Part shown: piece by piece, positions 1-8,383 of the stretch
How positions within the stretch are numbered: position 1 is the stretch's first letter
How the letters are laid out: each line of letters begins with the position of its first letter
Origin: PBB1 sp031380885
Lineage (GTDB): Bacteria; Pseudomonadota; Gammaproteobacteria; Burkholderiales; Burkholderiaceae_C
DNA length: 44,505 nt
Direction: 5' to 3'
NCBI GenBank assembly: GCA_031380885.1
Contig: JANMXL010000100.1
Span: 1 to 44,505, forward strand
Notes under the pieces: model-generated
Told to the model about the DNA's origin: nothing
The model's database searches: none
The model's input: only the letters and a program-made list of their open reading frames with translations
Program-made: the position numbers and the translations under genes

Positions 1-1
1 C

Positions 2-2347
2 CTGGGTGACTCGGAGGCCGCGGAAGCAGCGTTGACAGCAGCCTTGGCCGCCGATCCCAACCACGTGCCAGCACTGATGCTGCGAGCACGTCAGAAAGTC
101 GCGGCCCGTGATGCTGACGGCGCGCTGCTGGCGATGGACGACATCCTGACCAAAGCGCCTGCAAATGCTGACGCGTGGAAGCTCAAAGGCGACATCCTTT
201 TGTACGCCAAGGGCAAACCCGACGATGCCTTGGCTGCCTACAAAAAATCAATTGAGGTCAATCCGAAGTTTGAGCTGGGCCAGCTGGCCGTTGTGGCCAT
301 CTTGCTGCAGAAAAACAAACTCGAAGAAGCGTCGCTTCAACTCGAAACGCTGGGGAAATTTGCCTCGAACACTGTCGAATTCAAGTTTGCACAGGCTCAA
401 TTGGCTTACCAAAAAAATGATCTCAAGCGGGCCCGGGAACTGGCTGATGAATTGCTGAGACTGGCTTCTAACAGCCCGCGATTTCTTCAGTTTGCAGGCG
501 CGGTCGAGTTGCAGGCCAACTCCTTGTCGAAAGCAGAAGCGTATTTGGCGCGCGCGGTACAGGGCGATCCAGAAAACAAGCTGTCGCGACGTTTGCTGAT
601 GACCGTTCATTTGAAATCCGGGCAACCCGCGAAGGCTTTGGATGCATTGAAACTCGCCACTGGGAAAACAGGCCTCGACCCGAGCTACTTTGCCCTCGCC
701 GGCGAGGTTTATCTCCAGAACGGAAATTACAAGTCGGCTGAAAGCCACCTCACCAAGGCGCTGGAAACTGATCCGAGCGATGTGGCTGCCCGCACCGCGT
801 TGGCCGTAACGCACCTGTCGGTCGGAGGCAATGACAGCGGCGCGTTCGATGAGTTGGAAAACATTGCGCAATCCAACAGCGCAACCACTGCCGACATGGC
901 CCTGATCAGATTGCACGTGCTGCGCGAGCAATTCGCCAAAGCACTGGTCGCTGTCGACAGACTCGAGGCAAAAGAACCCGGCAAGCCAGTGGCTGCCAAC
1001 CTGCGCGGTCAGGTTCAACTCGCGCAGAAAGACACTGCAGCCGCGAGGAAGAGTTTCGCGCGGGCACTGTCCATTGATCCCGCCTATTTCGCGGCCACGG
1101 CGAACTTGGCAGCGATGGACATGGCTGACAAAAAGCCCCAGGAGGCCAAACAACGCCTTGAGGCGGTGCTCGCCAGCAACCCGAAGAATGGACAAGCGCT
1201 GGTGGCACTGGCCCAACTCGCAGCACTCCGTGGCGCGAGCAAAGAAGAGATCGCGGCCTTGTCGAAAGCCGTGGAAGCCAACCCCGGTGAACTGGCGCCC
1301 AGGCTGTTGTTGATCGACGCATTCTTGCGGAGCAAGGACACCAAGCAAGCGCTGATCGCAGCCCAGAATGCCGTGGCAGCGCAGCCCGATGAACCAGAAC
1401 TGCTGAGCGCGCTGGGCCGAACACAGCAGATTTCCGGTGATGCCAATCAGGCCATCGCTTCCTACAAGAAGCTGATTGCGTTATTGCCACTGTCACCCCA
1501 GCCTCACATGCGACTCGCCGAGGCGCAAGTCGCTGGCAGTGACTTACCCGCTGCGGAAGAAAGTTTGCGCAAAGCACTGCAGTTGGCTCCCAACACGCTG
1601 GACGCGCAGCGCGGGTTGATCTTGCTGTTGGCGAGCGCAAAAAGGTTCCAAGACGCGACGAATGTGGCACGCACGATTCAGTCTCAGCGTCCGAAAGAAG
1701 ATGTGGGCTTCCAACTTGAAGGCGATATCTTTGCTGATCGCAAAGACTGGAACGCTGCCGTCAGTGCCTACCAAACCGCGTTGGAGAAATCAAAATCTCC
1801 AGGAAATGCGGCCAAACTGCACTTCGCCATCGTGTCGGCAGGCAGGAAAGACGAAGCGAGTCGGTTTGCAGAAACATGGATCAGAAATCAGCCCTCAGAC
1901 ACCGTTTTCTTGTCCTATCTGGCCTCCGACGCCATTTCGCGCTCAGACCTCGCAACAGCAGAAAAATACTATCTGGCGGTGGTCCGCATGCAACCGGAAG
2001 ATGTCGTCGCGCTGAACAACTTGGCGTGGGTTACGCACAGGCTCGGTCATTCTGGTGCCATGGGCTACGCTGAGAAAGCGAATCGACTTGCTCCAAATCA
2101 GCCCAAGTTCATGGACACCCAAGCCCTGTTGCTGTCGGCCAGTGGAGAGCATGCCAAGGCCATCGCCATGCAACGCCAGGCGCTCGAATTACAGCCGAAC
2201 GACCCTGCATTGCGCCTGAGTCTGGCCAAGATATACCTGGCTGCCGGAGATAAAAGCAGCGCAAAAACCGCGCTCGATGCCTTGGCAACGCTGGGCGACA
2301 AATTCAACGGCTCATCCGAAGCGTCAGCGTTGCTCAAGACGCTCTGA
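2..2347 (+). CDS. prsT: PrsT-type TPR-repeat protein of the PEP-CTERM system (5' end cut by window)
   Basis: The frame is open from the first bases of the window without a stop, so the true start lies upstream; the first TTG/ATG-like codons here are internal. About 781 residues are present. They are almost entirely tandem 34-residue tetratricopeptide repeats, with recurring Ala at the helix-packing positions and Pro near the repeat ends (for example NPKFELG, DPSDVAAR, DPAYFAAT, APNTLDAQ). PrsT proteins are roughly 900-residue TPR lipoproteins found only in PEP-CTERM/exosortase bacteria, where they are thought to act in exopolysaccharide or protein export scaffolding. The missing N-terminus would carry the lipoprotein signal. 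The assignment rests on repeat content, length and the PEP-CTERM gene just downstream. A generic TPR protein cannot be excluded. Base composition is visibly poorer in G+C than in genes beyond 11 kb. Confidence 0.75.
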   Translation: MGDSEAAEAALTAALAADPNHVPALMLRARQKVAARDADGALLAMDDILTKAPANADAWKLKGDILLYAKGKPDDALAAYKKSIEVNPKFELGQLAVVAILLQKNKLEEASLQLETLGKFASNTVEFKFAQAQLAYQKNDLKRARELADELLRLASNSPRFLQFAGAVELQANSLSKAEAYLARAVQGDPENKLSRRLLMTVHLKSGQPAKALDALKLATGKTGLDPSYFALAGEVYLQNGNYKSAESHLTKALETDPSDVAARTALAVTHLSVGGNDSGAFDELENIAQSNSATTADMALIRLHVLREQFAKALVAVDRLEAKEPGKPVAANLRGQVQLAQKDTAAARKSFARALSIDPAYFAATANLAAMDMADKKPQEAKQRLEAVLASNPKNGQALVALAQLAALRGASKEEIAALSKAVEANPGELAPRLLLIDAFLRSKDTKQALIAAQNAVAAQPDEPELLSALGRTQQISGDANQAIASYKKLIALLPLSPQPHMRLAEAQVAGSDLPAAEESLRKALQLAPNTLDAQRGLILLLASAKRFQDATNVARTIQSQRPKEDVGFQLEGDIFADRKDWNAAVSAYQTALEKSKSPGNAAKLHFAIVSAGRKDEASRFAETWIRNQPSDTVFLSYLASDAISRSDLATAEKYYLAVVRMQPEDVVALNNLAWVTHRLGHSGAMGYAEKANRLAPNQPKFMDTQALLLSASGEHAKAIAMQRQALELQPNDPALRLSLAKIYLAAGDKSSAKTALDALATLGDKFNGSSEASALLKTL

Positions 2348-2521
2348 CCAAAGTATTTCGCCCCATCGTGGGTGGCGTTTCAGACTGAGCATGGACGATG
2401 GGAAGGCGCTTTGCATGGCGCCGCCCGCTCACCCGCGTAGACCAGCGGCTTGAGCCGCTCGATGCCGATCTCGTGCAGCACCGCGGTGTGTTCGATGCCA
2501 GCCATTCCAGCACCAACGAAA

Positions 2522-2545
2522 ACGCCCTGCCTTTCGGCAGGGCGT
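2522..2545 (-). terminator. Probable intrinsic terminator of the PEP-CTERM gene
   Basis: A perfect 10-bp stem, ACGCCCTGCC pairing with GGCAGGGCGT around a 4-base loop. Read on the minus strand it is followed by TTTTCGTT, which suits termination of the minus-strand gene ending at 2610. Confidence 0.6.
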
Positions 2546-2563
2546 GAACGCTCATCGCAACAA

Positions 2564-2603
2564 CCGAGCAGATCTGTGGACAAGCCCCAGATCTGCGACT
2601 CGG
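2564..2603 (-). terminator. Stable hairpin directly after the PEP-CTERM stop codon
   Basis: Arms GCAGATCTG (2568-2576) and CAGATCTGC (2588-2596) pair perfectly, and the flanking CCGAG/CTCGG extends the stem. It begins only a few bases past the stop codon on the minus strand. No T tract follows, so it may protect the 3' end or slow polymerase before the terminator at 2522-2545. Confidence 0.4.
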
Positions 2604-2609
2604 TGCAGG

Positions 2610-3491
2610 TCAGGCGGCCTTCTTGCTCTTGCGACGGGATGCTGCAGCAGCACCGACCAGCGCCAGACCCACGAGGGACAGTGCAGTCGGCTCAGGCACC
2701 TTGTTGAGCAGACGGATGTTGCCCGTGGCACCGAGACCAGCTGCCGTCACGACGTGCACACCACCGGCGCCATCCACCGTGTAGGTCGATTGCAACGCGT
2801 TGCTGCTGCCAGAAGCCGACAACTGCAAGTTGAACGGCGTAGGGGCTTGGAAGAAACCACCGATCCCCTCATAAGCAGCGGAAGCTGGAGTGAACGCAAA
2901 GCTGGCAGTCAGCTGAGAAGTCGCGGTACCGTCGACGTTGAGTTGTGCATTCGTGCCACCGAACGACCCGGCGAAGGATGCGGTGCCCAACAGGAAATCC
3001 TTGCTGCCAGCGGTGATACCGCCGTTGGCCTGAGTTCCGGATGTCGGCGTGCCCGCGGTCAGCGCCGAACCAGTGGCAGGCGATGCGTACAGCTTGATCG
3101 TGAACCCGCTAATGCCGGTGACGGTGAAGTTGTTACCACCCCAGTTGCCGATGCCGGTGCCGGTGAAAATGCCGTAGATGTCATACGCGCCACCAGCATA
3201 AGTGCGGTTGCCTTGGTACTGAAATCCACCGTTGTAGGAGTTGATGATCAAGTGCCCAGACTCTTGCCAACCGATGTTGTTGCCGGTGGCCTGAGCGATG
3301 TCCAACTGGCTGGCCAGCGAGGTCTGGATGCTGTTGAACGTGAAAGCGCCTTGACCCGCAAACACCGTCTTGTTGGCAGCATCGCCGTTTGCAGCGCTGG
3401 GGTTGAAGGTAGCGTTTTGAGCGTACGCGCCGCCCGAAACGCCAACGAGTGCAGCAACGCTGACGGCTGCCGAGATTTTTTTGAAGTTCAT
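2610..3491 (-). CDS. PEP-CTERM sorting-domain protein
   Basis: A 293-residue exported protein. It starts with a signal peptide (MNFKKISAAVSVAALVGVSG, predicted cleavage after AYA) and ends with a classical PEP-CTERM tripartite signal: VPEP at residues 265-268, a hydrophobic helix, then a basic tail SRRKSKK. The middle is Gly/Asn/Thr-rich, beta-type sequence with no recognised domain. Such proteins are cut by an exosortase and delivered to the cell surface or the extracellular matrix; no exosortase is in this window. The start at 3491 was chosen because AAGGA lies 7 bases before it. A longer frame from 3596 is excluded because it begins inside the sigma-54 promoter. The upstream promoter suggests control by an RpoN-dependent activator such as PrsR. 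Confidence 0.85.
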   Translation of the reverse strand: MNFKKISAAVSVAALVGVSGGAYAQNATFNPSAANGDAANKTVFAGQGAFTFNSIQTSLASQLDIAQATGNNIGWQESGHLIINSYNGGFQYQGNRTYAGGAYDIYGIFTGTGIGNWGGNNFTVTGISGFTIKLYASPATGSALTAGTPTSGTQANGGITAGSKDFLLGTASFAGSFGGTNAQLNVDGTATSQLTASFAFTPASAAYEGIGGFFQAPTPFNLQLSASGSSNALQSTYTVDGAGGVHVVTAAGLGATGNIRLLNKVPEPTALSLVGLALVGAAAASRRKSKKAA

Positions 3492-3578
3492 TTTCATTTC
3501 CTTGATGAGGTTAGACACCAGCTGCTTACGGCCTGACTGACTGCAGAACTCAGCCGAGACAGCTCCGATGCATCTCTC

Positions 3579-3595
3579 AAGCAATGCGCGTGCCA
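3579..3595 (-). promoter_or_regulatory. Sigma-54 (RpoN) -24/-12 promoter of the PEP-CTERM gene
   Basis: The minus strand reads TGGCACGCGCATTGCTT. It matches the RpoN consensus TGGCACG-N4-TTGC(A/T) at every fixed position, with exactly 10 bases between GG and GC. With C of GC (3581) as -12, transcription should start near 3569, giving a leader of about 78 bases before the ATG at 3491. PEP-CTERM genes are known in several bacteria to depend on RpoN with the PrsK/PrsR two-component system. Confidence 0.85.
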
Positions 3596-3809
3596 TCTTC
3601 TCGTATGTTTCTTAAGTCGTTGATTTAAATGGTAAATATTTGATTTTTCCGCTACGCCACCGGCTCGTGACAAACCAGCTGTAAAGGTTTTCGACAGTTT
3701 CGGACTGAGCCAGCGCTGGGATCTGGGTTGCCCGCCACGGCAGTGACCGTCGACAGCCTGCGATCGCAGTGTGGGAACAGTGGCAACGGTGACCGCGCCC
3801 GATCGAAGA
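3596..3809. promoter_or_regulatory. Upstream region of the sigma-54 promoter, possible activator sites
   Basis: No gene is seen. An AT-rich stretch lies at about 3605-3650. A perfect 12-bp palindrome CTGCGATCGCAG sits at 3758-3769, and a CTGT...ACAG arrangement at 3679-3697. These lie roughly 110-200 bases upstream of the predicted start site, where enhancer sites for an RpoN activator are expected. The assignment to an activator is inference. The region also follows the stop of the acyl-CoA ligase gene; no clear terminator for that operon was found. Confidence 0.35.
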
Positions 3810-5597
3810 TCAGGTGCCGTTGATCACCACAATGCATTCCTGTTTTACTCGGGGCATGGAATCGACGGCGGCATAAACCCGATCGATGAGCACTTGGTAC
3901 CGAGACAAGATGATGTTTCGCCTGAGCTTCAGATTGGTCGTCATCTCGCCGGAATCGATGCTGAACTTTCCCCTGATCAACCCCACCCCACGCGGTCGAT
4001 CCTGCTCATTGGCGTCAGACAAAACCTGATTGATCGATCTCTGCAATTCCGCCAACGCAGCTTCGTTTGGCACAACCTTGTCGCAGCTGCAAAGGGCCAC
4101 GAGGTATTTCCTGCCATTGCCAACGAGCACGACATCGTCGATGCCTGGCACGCGCCGAAGGTGAGCTTCGATGGTTGCCGGAGCGATGCGACGGCCCACC
4201 GACGTCTTGATCAGATCACCCGAGCGGCCCGTGATGCGAAGGTAGCCGTCGCTGTCTGTTTCCCCCAGATCCCAGGTGGCATAAAAGCCCTCGGCGTCGA
4301 TCGGCGTCGGCCCGGCGTCGCCCAGGTATCCACTGAACAATCCGGGGCTTTTGACCTTGATGTCGCCGCCATCGCCCACCACAAGCTGGTTGCCGGGCAA
4401 GGCACGGCCGACCGTGCCGAAGCGAAAGTCGTCGATGCGGTTCATGGCCATGGGCATCACGTTCTCGCTCATGCCATAAGCCTCCAGCAGCAGCCAGCCA
4501 AGGGCGTGAAATTCGTCCAGCAAGTACCGCGGCGTCGGGGCGGAGCCCGTGACCATGCAGCGCAAGCGGTCGCCCATCACGCTGCGAAGCCGTGACAGCA
4601 CGAAGCGATCGGCAACGTGGTGCGCCACGGCAAGCCAGGCAGGCACCCCACGCTTGTCCAACCGGTACTGGCTGACGCGGCGGCCGACGCGCCAGGCCAG
4701 CTCAATCGCCCTGCGCTGCAGCGCAGGCCGCGCGGCGATCGATGCATGGATGCCGTCGTAGAGTTTTTCGTAGAAGCGCGGCACGCCCACAAAGATGTCC
4801 GGTGACACGGTGACCACCACCGCCATCACGCGGCGCGGGTCGCCCAGCAAATAGGTGCCCGCGCCCTGGCGCAGCCCTGCCAGATTGACCATGCGCTGGA
4901 ACAGATTGGACAGCGGCAGCCAGCACAGCAGCCGTCCATCGTGCCCCACAAAGCTGAAGGCACCGGCGATGGCGGCAACCGCCATGCAGAGTTGCGCATG
5001 GGTGTATGCAATGCCTTTGGGCGCACCGGTGGTTCCCGATGTGAAGATGATCGTTGCCACGTCGTCGGGAGCTGGTCTGTCGGGAATGGCGTCGGAGGTG
5101 TCGGCAAGGGCATCCAGCTCGGCCCAGGTCAGGGCGTGTTTACCGAGCAGCGGTCCGGCGTTGCCTTTCTGGTCGCAGAGTGTCAGCAGGACGCGCACCT
5201 TGCGCCATTGATCTCCGTCCAGACTGGCCAAGACCCGCACATCGGTGGTCGCGAAAGCGACCACGCCAGCTTGCTGGGCCATGCCGGCAATTCGCTGCGG
5301 CAAGTCATGGGCATCCAGACCGACCACGACGACACCCATGGAGAGCGCCGCGTGGTGCAGCAGTTCCCACTCGATCGATACCGGGGCAATCAGCGCCAGC
5401 CGATCACCTCTGCGCAAACCGGTCGCGTACAGGCCGCGGCGCAGCCTGCCCACATGTGCATAAAACGCCTGCCAGGTCACAGGTTCCCAGTGCCCATTGC
5501 CGGCCTCACGCTGGAACGCGATGGCGTCAGGCGTCGCCGCGACACGCTGATCGAGCAGCTGCCAGACCGTGTTGGCTGCGGCTTGAGGATCGGTCAC
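3810..5597 (-). CDS. AMP-binding acyl-CoA/fatty acid ligase
   Basis: A 595-residue member of the adenylate-forming superfamily, long-chain acyl-CoA synthetase type. The P-loop-like motif TSGTTGAPKG is at residues 186-195, LLEAYGMSE forms the A5 region, and the C-terminal DLGETDSDGYLRITGRSGD carries the hinge and ribose-binding Asp. It should activate a carboxylic acid, probably a fatty acid, as acyl-AMP and then as a thioester. It is the last gene of the five-gene minus-strand operon; its ATG overlaps the stop of the upstream reductase gene (ATGA). That context suggests it supplies or reactivates an acyl group for the N-acyl amino acid pathway. The substrate cannot be read from the sequence. 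Confidence 0.85.
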   Translation of the reverse strand: MTDPQAAANTVWQLLDQRVAATPDAIAFQREAGNGHWEPVTWQAFYAHVGRLRRGLYATGLRRGDRLALIAPVSIEWELLHHAALSMGVVVVGLDAHDLPQRIAGMAQQAGVVAFATTDVRVLASLDGDQWRKVRVLLTLCDQKGNAGPLLGKHALTWAELDALADTSDAIPDRPAPDDVATIIFTSGTTGAPKGIAYTHAQLCMAVAAIAGAFSFVGHDGRLLCWLPLSNLFQRMVNLAGLRQGAGTYLLGDPRRVMAVVVTVSPDIFVGVPRFYEKLYDGIHASIAARPALQRRAIELAWRVGRRVSQYRLDKRGVPAWLAVAHHVADRFVLSRLRSVMGDRLRCMVTGSAPTPRYLLDEFHALGWLLLEAYGMSENVMPMAMNRIDDFRFGTVGRALPGNQLVVGDGGDIKVKSPGLFSGYLGDAGPTPIDAEGFYATWDLGETDSDGYLRITGRSGDLIKTSVGRRIAPATIEAHLRRVPGIDDVVLVGNGRKYLVALCSCDKVVPNEAALAELQRSINQVLSDANEQDRPRGVGLIRGKFSIDSGEMTTNLKLRRNIILSRYQVLIDRVYAAVDSMPRVKQECIVVINGT

Positions 5598-6724
5598 GGT
5601 GCGGGTCGCTCAACGCTGGTGTTGAGGTAGTAGCCCAGCACGGCGTCAAGATAGCTGTCCACTGGAGGCACGGGCAGGCCCGCCTCAGCGAATACCTGCG
5701 CGGTTCGCGTGTTCGCGAATCCCTGGTCTTCGGCGAGATAAGCCAGTATCGGTGGCAAGCCGCGCAAGGCGCGCCGCGCCTTCGCTCCGGCGAGCGCGCC
5801 GATCAGAGGCACCAGTCGCTCCAACAGGCTGCGGTTGACACGGCGAAGGCCCGGCAACTTGCGGCCGTTCGCCTGCCAGGCGCGGCGCACACGTTGCTGC
5901 AGGCTTGTCAGCGAGATGGCTTCGTCCGGCCCGGAGCACAAATGGAAGATTTGTCCGGCCGTTTCTTCATGGCTGCTGCACCAGTGAATGGCATCGGCAA
6001 CCCAGTCCACCGGGACGGTGTCGAGGTGCGTGTGACCGAGCTCCGGCATCACGCCGTAGGTGCGCGCGCCCGACAGGAATTCGCACAGGTGATAAAAAAC
6101 TTGGAAGTGCATGACCCGACCGCTGCCCGTCTCGCCGACCACCATGCTGGGCCGGTGCACGGTGATGGGCAAGCCCTCGCCTTCGCTCCAGATCACGCGC
6201 TCGGCTTCTGATTTGGCGGCTTCGTAGGTGTTGTGGAAATCTGTGACCTCGGGCAAGCGTCGTTCCGGCATGTGGCCCGGCGCGCGCCCCCAGACGCCGA
6301 CGGTGCTGACGAGGTCGATCTTGCGCAGCCCCTGGGCCTGAGCGCACCTTCGGCCGAGCTCGAGCACAGTGCGGGTCGGTGTGACCGCGGTGGCGCGCGC
6401 CTGCTCGATCTCCATGTTCAGCTTCACGCTGGCGGCACAGTGGATGATGTGTGTGGTCTCGTCGGCCAGCTGGGCAAACACAGCGTCTCCGACACCGAAC
6501 TGCGGCAAGGAAATGTCGCCACGCAGCGGTCTGATGCGCGAGGCGCGACTGCCTCCGGGCTCGTACTGCCAGTAGCCCAGCATCTGCGCAAGGCGGGCGT
6601 GCAAGTCAGCGTCGTCCCGCGCGCGGATCAGCAGCGTCAGTACCGTGTCGTCATCGGCCAACAGTCGCGGCACCAGCGCGCTGCCGATGGTGCCCGTGCC
6701 GCCCGTGAGAAATACGTTCTTCAC
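5594..6724 (-). CDS. Thioester-reductase-like NAD(P)-dependent SDR
   Basis: A 376-residue extended short-chain dehydrogenase resembling the NAD_binding_4 (male-sterility/thioester reductase) family. The N-terminal nucleotide-binding motif TGGTGTIG is at residues 7-14, HCAASVKLN near 95-103, and the catalytic pair Y167/K171 (YEAAK), followed by HRPSMVVGE. Relatives reduce acyl thioesters to aldehydes or alcohols, or act as nucleotide-sugar epimerases. The downstream overlapping gene is an acyl-CoA ligase, so reductive release or modification of an acyl thioester is the likelier role. It lies 12 bases after the flavoprotein gene and overlaps the ligase gene by 4 bases, indicating translational coupling. 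An ordinary epimerase function cannot be excluded. Confidence 0.75.
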   Translation of the reverse strand: MKNVFLTGGTGTIGSALVPRLLADDDTVLTLLIRARDDADLHARLAQMLGYWQYEPGGSRASRIRPLRGDISLPQFGVGDAVFAQLADETTHIIHCAASVKLNMEIEQARATAVTPTRTVLELGRRCAQAQGLRKIDLVSTVGVWGRAPGHMPERRLPEVTDFHNTYEAAKSEAERVIWSEGEGLPITVHRPSMVVGETGSGRVMHFQVFYHLCEFLSGARTYGVMPELGHTHLDTVPVDWVADAIHWCSSHEETAGQIFHLCSGPDEAISLTSLQQRVRRAWQANGRKLPGLRRVNRSLLERLVPLIGALAGAKARRALRGLPPILAYLAEDQGFANTRTAQVFAEAGLPVPPVDSYLDAVLGYYLNTSVERPAP

Positions 6725-6736
6725 CGGCTTGTACCT

Positions 6737-8383
6737 TTATCGCAAAGGGGTGCCGTACCGGCCTGGCGCGATCAGGTTCTGAGGGTCGACGGCCTGCTTG
6801 AGCGACGCAAGGAACGCCTTGGCCTGCGGGTTGGCGTCCAGCGCGGTCGCCATGCTCATCAAGGTGGCGCGGTACGGCGGGTAGCCATGCGCCACATAGG
6901 CATCTCGTGCTTCGTGGTACCAGGCCAGCGCGCGCGCGGCGTCGGCCGCGTCCTGCTTGTCGTAGAACACGCCCACCAGCAGGATCACTGAGCGCGCGCT
7001 CTCTACGATCACCTCGGCGAAGAAGTCGAACTCGTGCTTGTCGAAGATCTGTTTGGTCAGCGAGAGCGCTTTCATCACGTGGCCCGAGGTGAAGGGCACC
7101 ACAGGGCCGATCCACACCAGCCCGCAGCCGTCGCGCGCAGGATCGACGTCCTTGTCGGGCTTCTTCTGGTGCGACTTGAAATAAGCCTGCCGGACGAACT
7201 CGTCGGTGGGAATGCCCCGAAACAAGTCGATCGCCGGCACCATCACATCGGTGAATTCAGGTGACTTTCCCAACAAGCGGTTGACCACTGGCGCCAGAGT
7301 TCGAATCACGCGGCCGTACCAATCGTCGCGCACCGCCGCACCGATGAACTGCACCAGGCCGTACTGGCCCAGCACCTTGCGGATCATGCGTTTCTGGTAA
7401 CGCACTTCCTCGCTGCTGCCGTACAGGCCGCATCCGAAAGTCCAGCGCGCCACGCCGTGCTGCTGGCGCCAACTGGCGGCGGCTTCGTCGCTCAGATGCC
7501 GGCGCCCACCCAGCTTGTCATACGGGTACTGCGCCAAGATGCACATCATTGCGAAATCGTTGGCGAGGTGCGGGTGCGAGCGGATCGCACGCGCCATGAC
7601 CAACTCGCGCAGGTCGTCGATGAACGCGCCCAGCTTCTCGGGTGGCGCCTTGTATTCGAAAGCGGCAAAGTCAAACTTCTCCGGTGCCGGCATCAACCAG
7701 ATGCCCGCCTTCACCACGATGCCCAGATTCGACTGCGCAAACAGGCCGTCGAGGTAGGGCCCGACACCCCATTTGTAGGTGTGACGCACCGCGTTGTTGC
7801 CGGTCGGGCCGCCGCCGGTTTCGAGCAGGCTGCCATCGGGCAAGACGACATCCATGCCACACAGGCAGCCGAAATGGTCGGCCATCGGCGTGAGTCCGCG
7901 GCCCTTGTCCAGGGCATTGCCCATCACGCTCGCGTGCTGCGTCGTGCCCGCGGTGTCGGCCCACAGGCGCGAGCCGGTTTGCTTCAGGTGGTCGTTGATC
8001 TGCTTGTAGGTCACGCCCGGTTCAATGACGGCGAGCCCGAGTTGCTCATCGACCTGGCAGATGCGATTCATCCGCTCCAGCACCATCGTGATTCCGGCGT
8101 CGTAGACCGCCGTCTTCTCGCCGTAACCGAAGTTCTTGCCGGTGCTGACAGGCCAGATGGGCACGTCGGCCTTCAAAGCCGCCTTGACCACAGCTTGAAC
8201 CTGCGCTGCCGTGCTGGGGTAGACGACGACCGACGCCAGTGCGTGAAACGGCAGGCAGGTGCGCGTGGTGCGTTCGATGGCCTCGGCGTCGCTGACGACG
8301 CCGTCGGGCCCGACGATGGCCACCAGTGCTTCGAGCAGGCCCGCATCCACACGCGGCGCCGTGGGGCTCGTGCGGCTGTCCAT
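6737..8383 (-). CDS. FAD-binding oxidase of the vanillyl-alcohol oxidase / p-cresol methylhydroxylase type
   Basis: A 548-residue flavoprotein. The N-terminal PCMH-type FAD domain contains WPVSTGKNFGYG and the stretch VIEPGVTYKQIN, typical of VAO/PCMH enzymes. The C-terminal cap ends in DPQNLIAPGRYG. Known members oxidise para-substituted phenols at the benzylic carbon. A cytochrome partner, as in p-cresol methylhydroxylase, is not encoded next to it. The start at 8383 was chosen because ATG overlaps the TGA of the upstream gene (TGATG); a frame reaching 8515 lies inside that gene and is discounted. In this operon it could oxidise an N-acyl aromatic amino acid such as N-acyltyrosine, which is inference. 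Confidence 0.8.
   Translation of the reverse strand: MDSRTSPTAPRVDAGLLEALVAIVGPDGVVSDAEAIERTTRTCLPFHALASVVVYPSTAAQVQAVVKAALKADVPIWPVSTGKNFGYGEKTAVYDAGITMVLERMNRICQVDEQLGLAVIEPGVTYKQINDHLKQTGSRLWADTAGTTQHASVMGNALDKGRGLTPMADHFGCLCGMDVVLPDGSLLETGGGPTGNNAVRHTYKWGVGPYLDGLFAQSNLGIVVKAGIWLMPAPEKFDFAAFEYKAPPEKLGAFIDDLRELVMARAIRSHPHLANDFAMMCILAQYPYDKLGGRRHLSDEAAASWRQQHGVARWTFGCGLYGSSEEVRYQKRMIRKVLGQYGLVQFIGAAVRDDWYGRVIRTLAPVVNRLLGKSPEFTDVMVPAIDLFRGIPTDEFVRQAYFKSHQKKPDKDVDPARDGCGLVWIGPVVPFTSGHVMKALSLTKQIFDKHEFDFFAEVIVESARSVILLVGVFYDKQDAADAARALAWYHEARDAYVAHGYPPYRATLMSMATALDANPQAKAFLASLKQAVDPQNLIAPGRYGTPLR

Larger units (their letters stand above)
2348..2609. other. Convergent intergenic region rich in inverted repeats
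   Basis: The region lies between the converging prsT and PEP-CTERM genes. It holds an 8-bp inverted repeat (2362-2369 with 2395-2402), a small GGCGC/GCGCC hairpin around 2405-2425, and the two hairpins listed separately. Open frames crossing it on both strands match no family I recognise. I see no convincing gene. Confidence 0.5.

Noticed and set aside
2334..2583. Short minus-strand frames between prsT and the PEP-CTERM gene, with a faintly FAD-motif-like VFVGAGMAG
   Set aside because: They are too short, overlap hairpins and a terminator, and no second motif or ribosome site was found.
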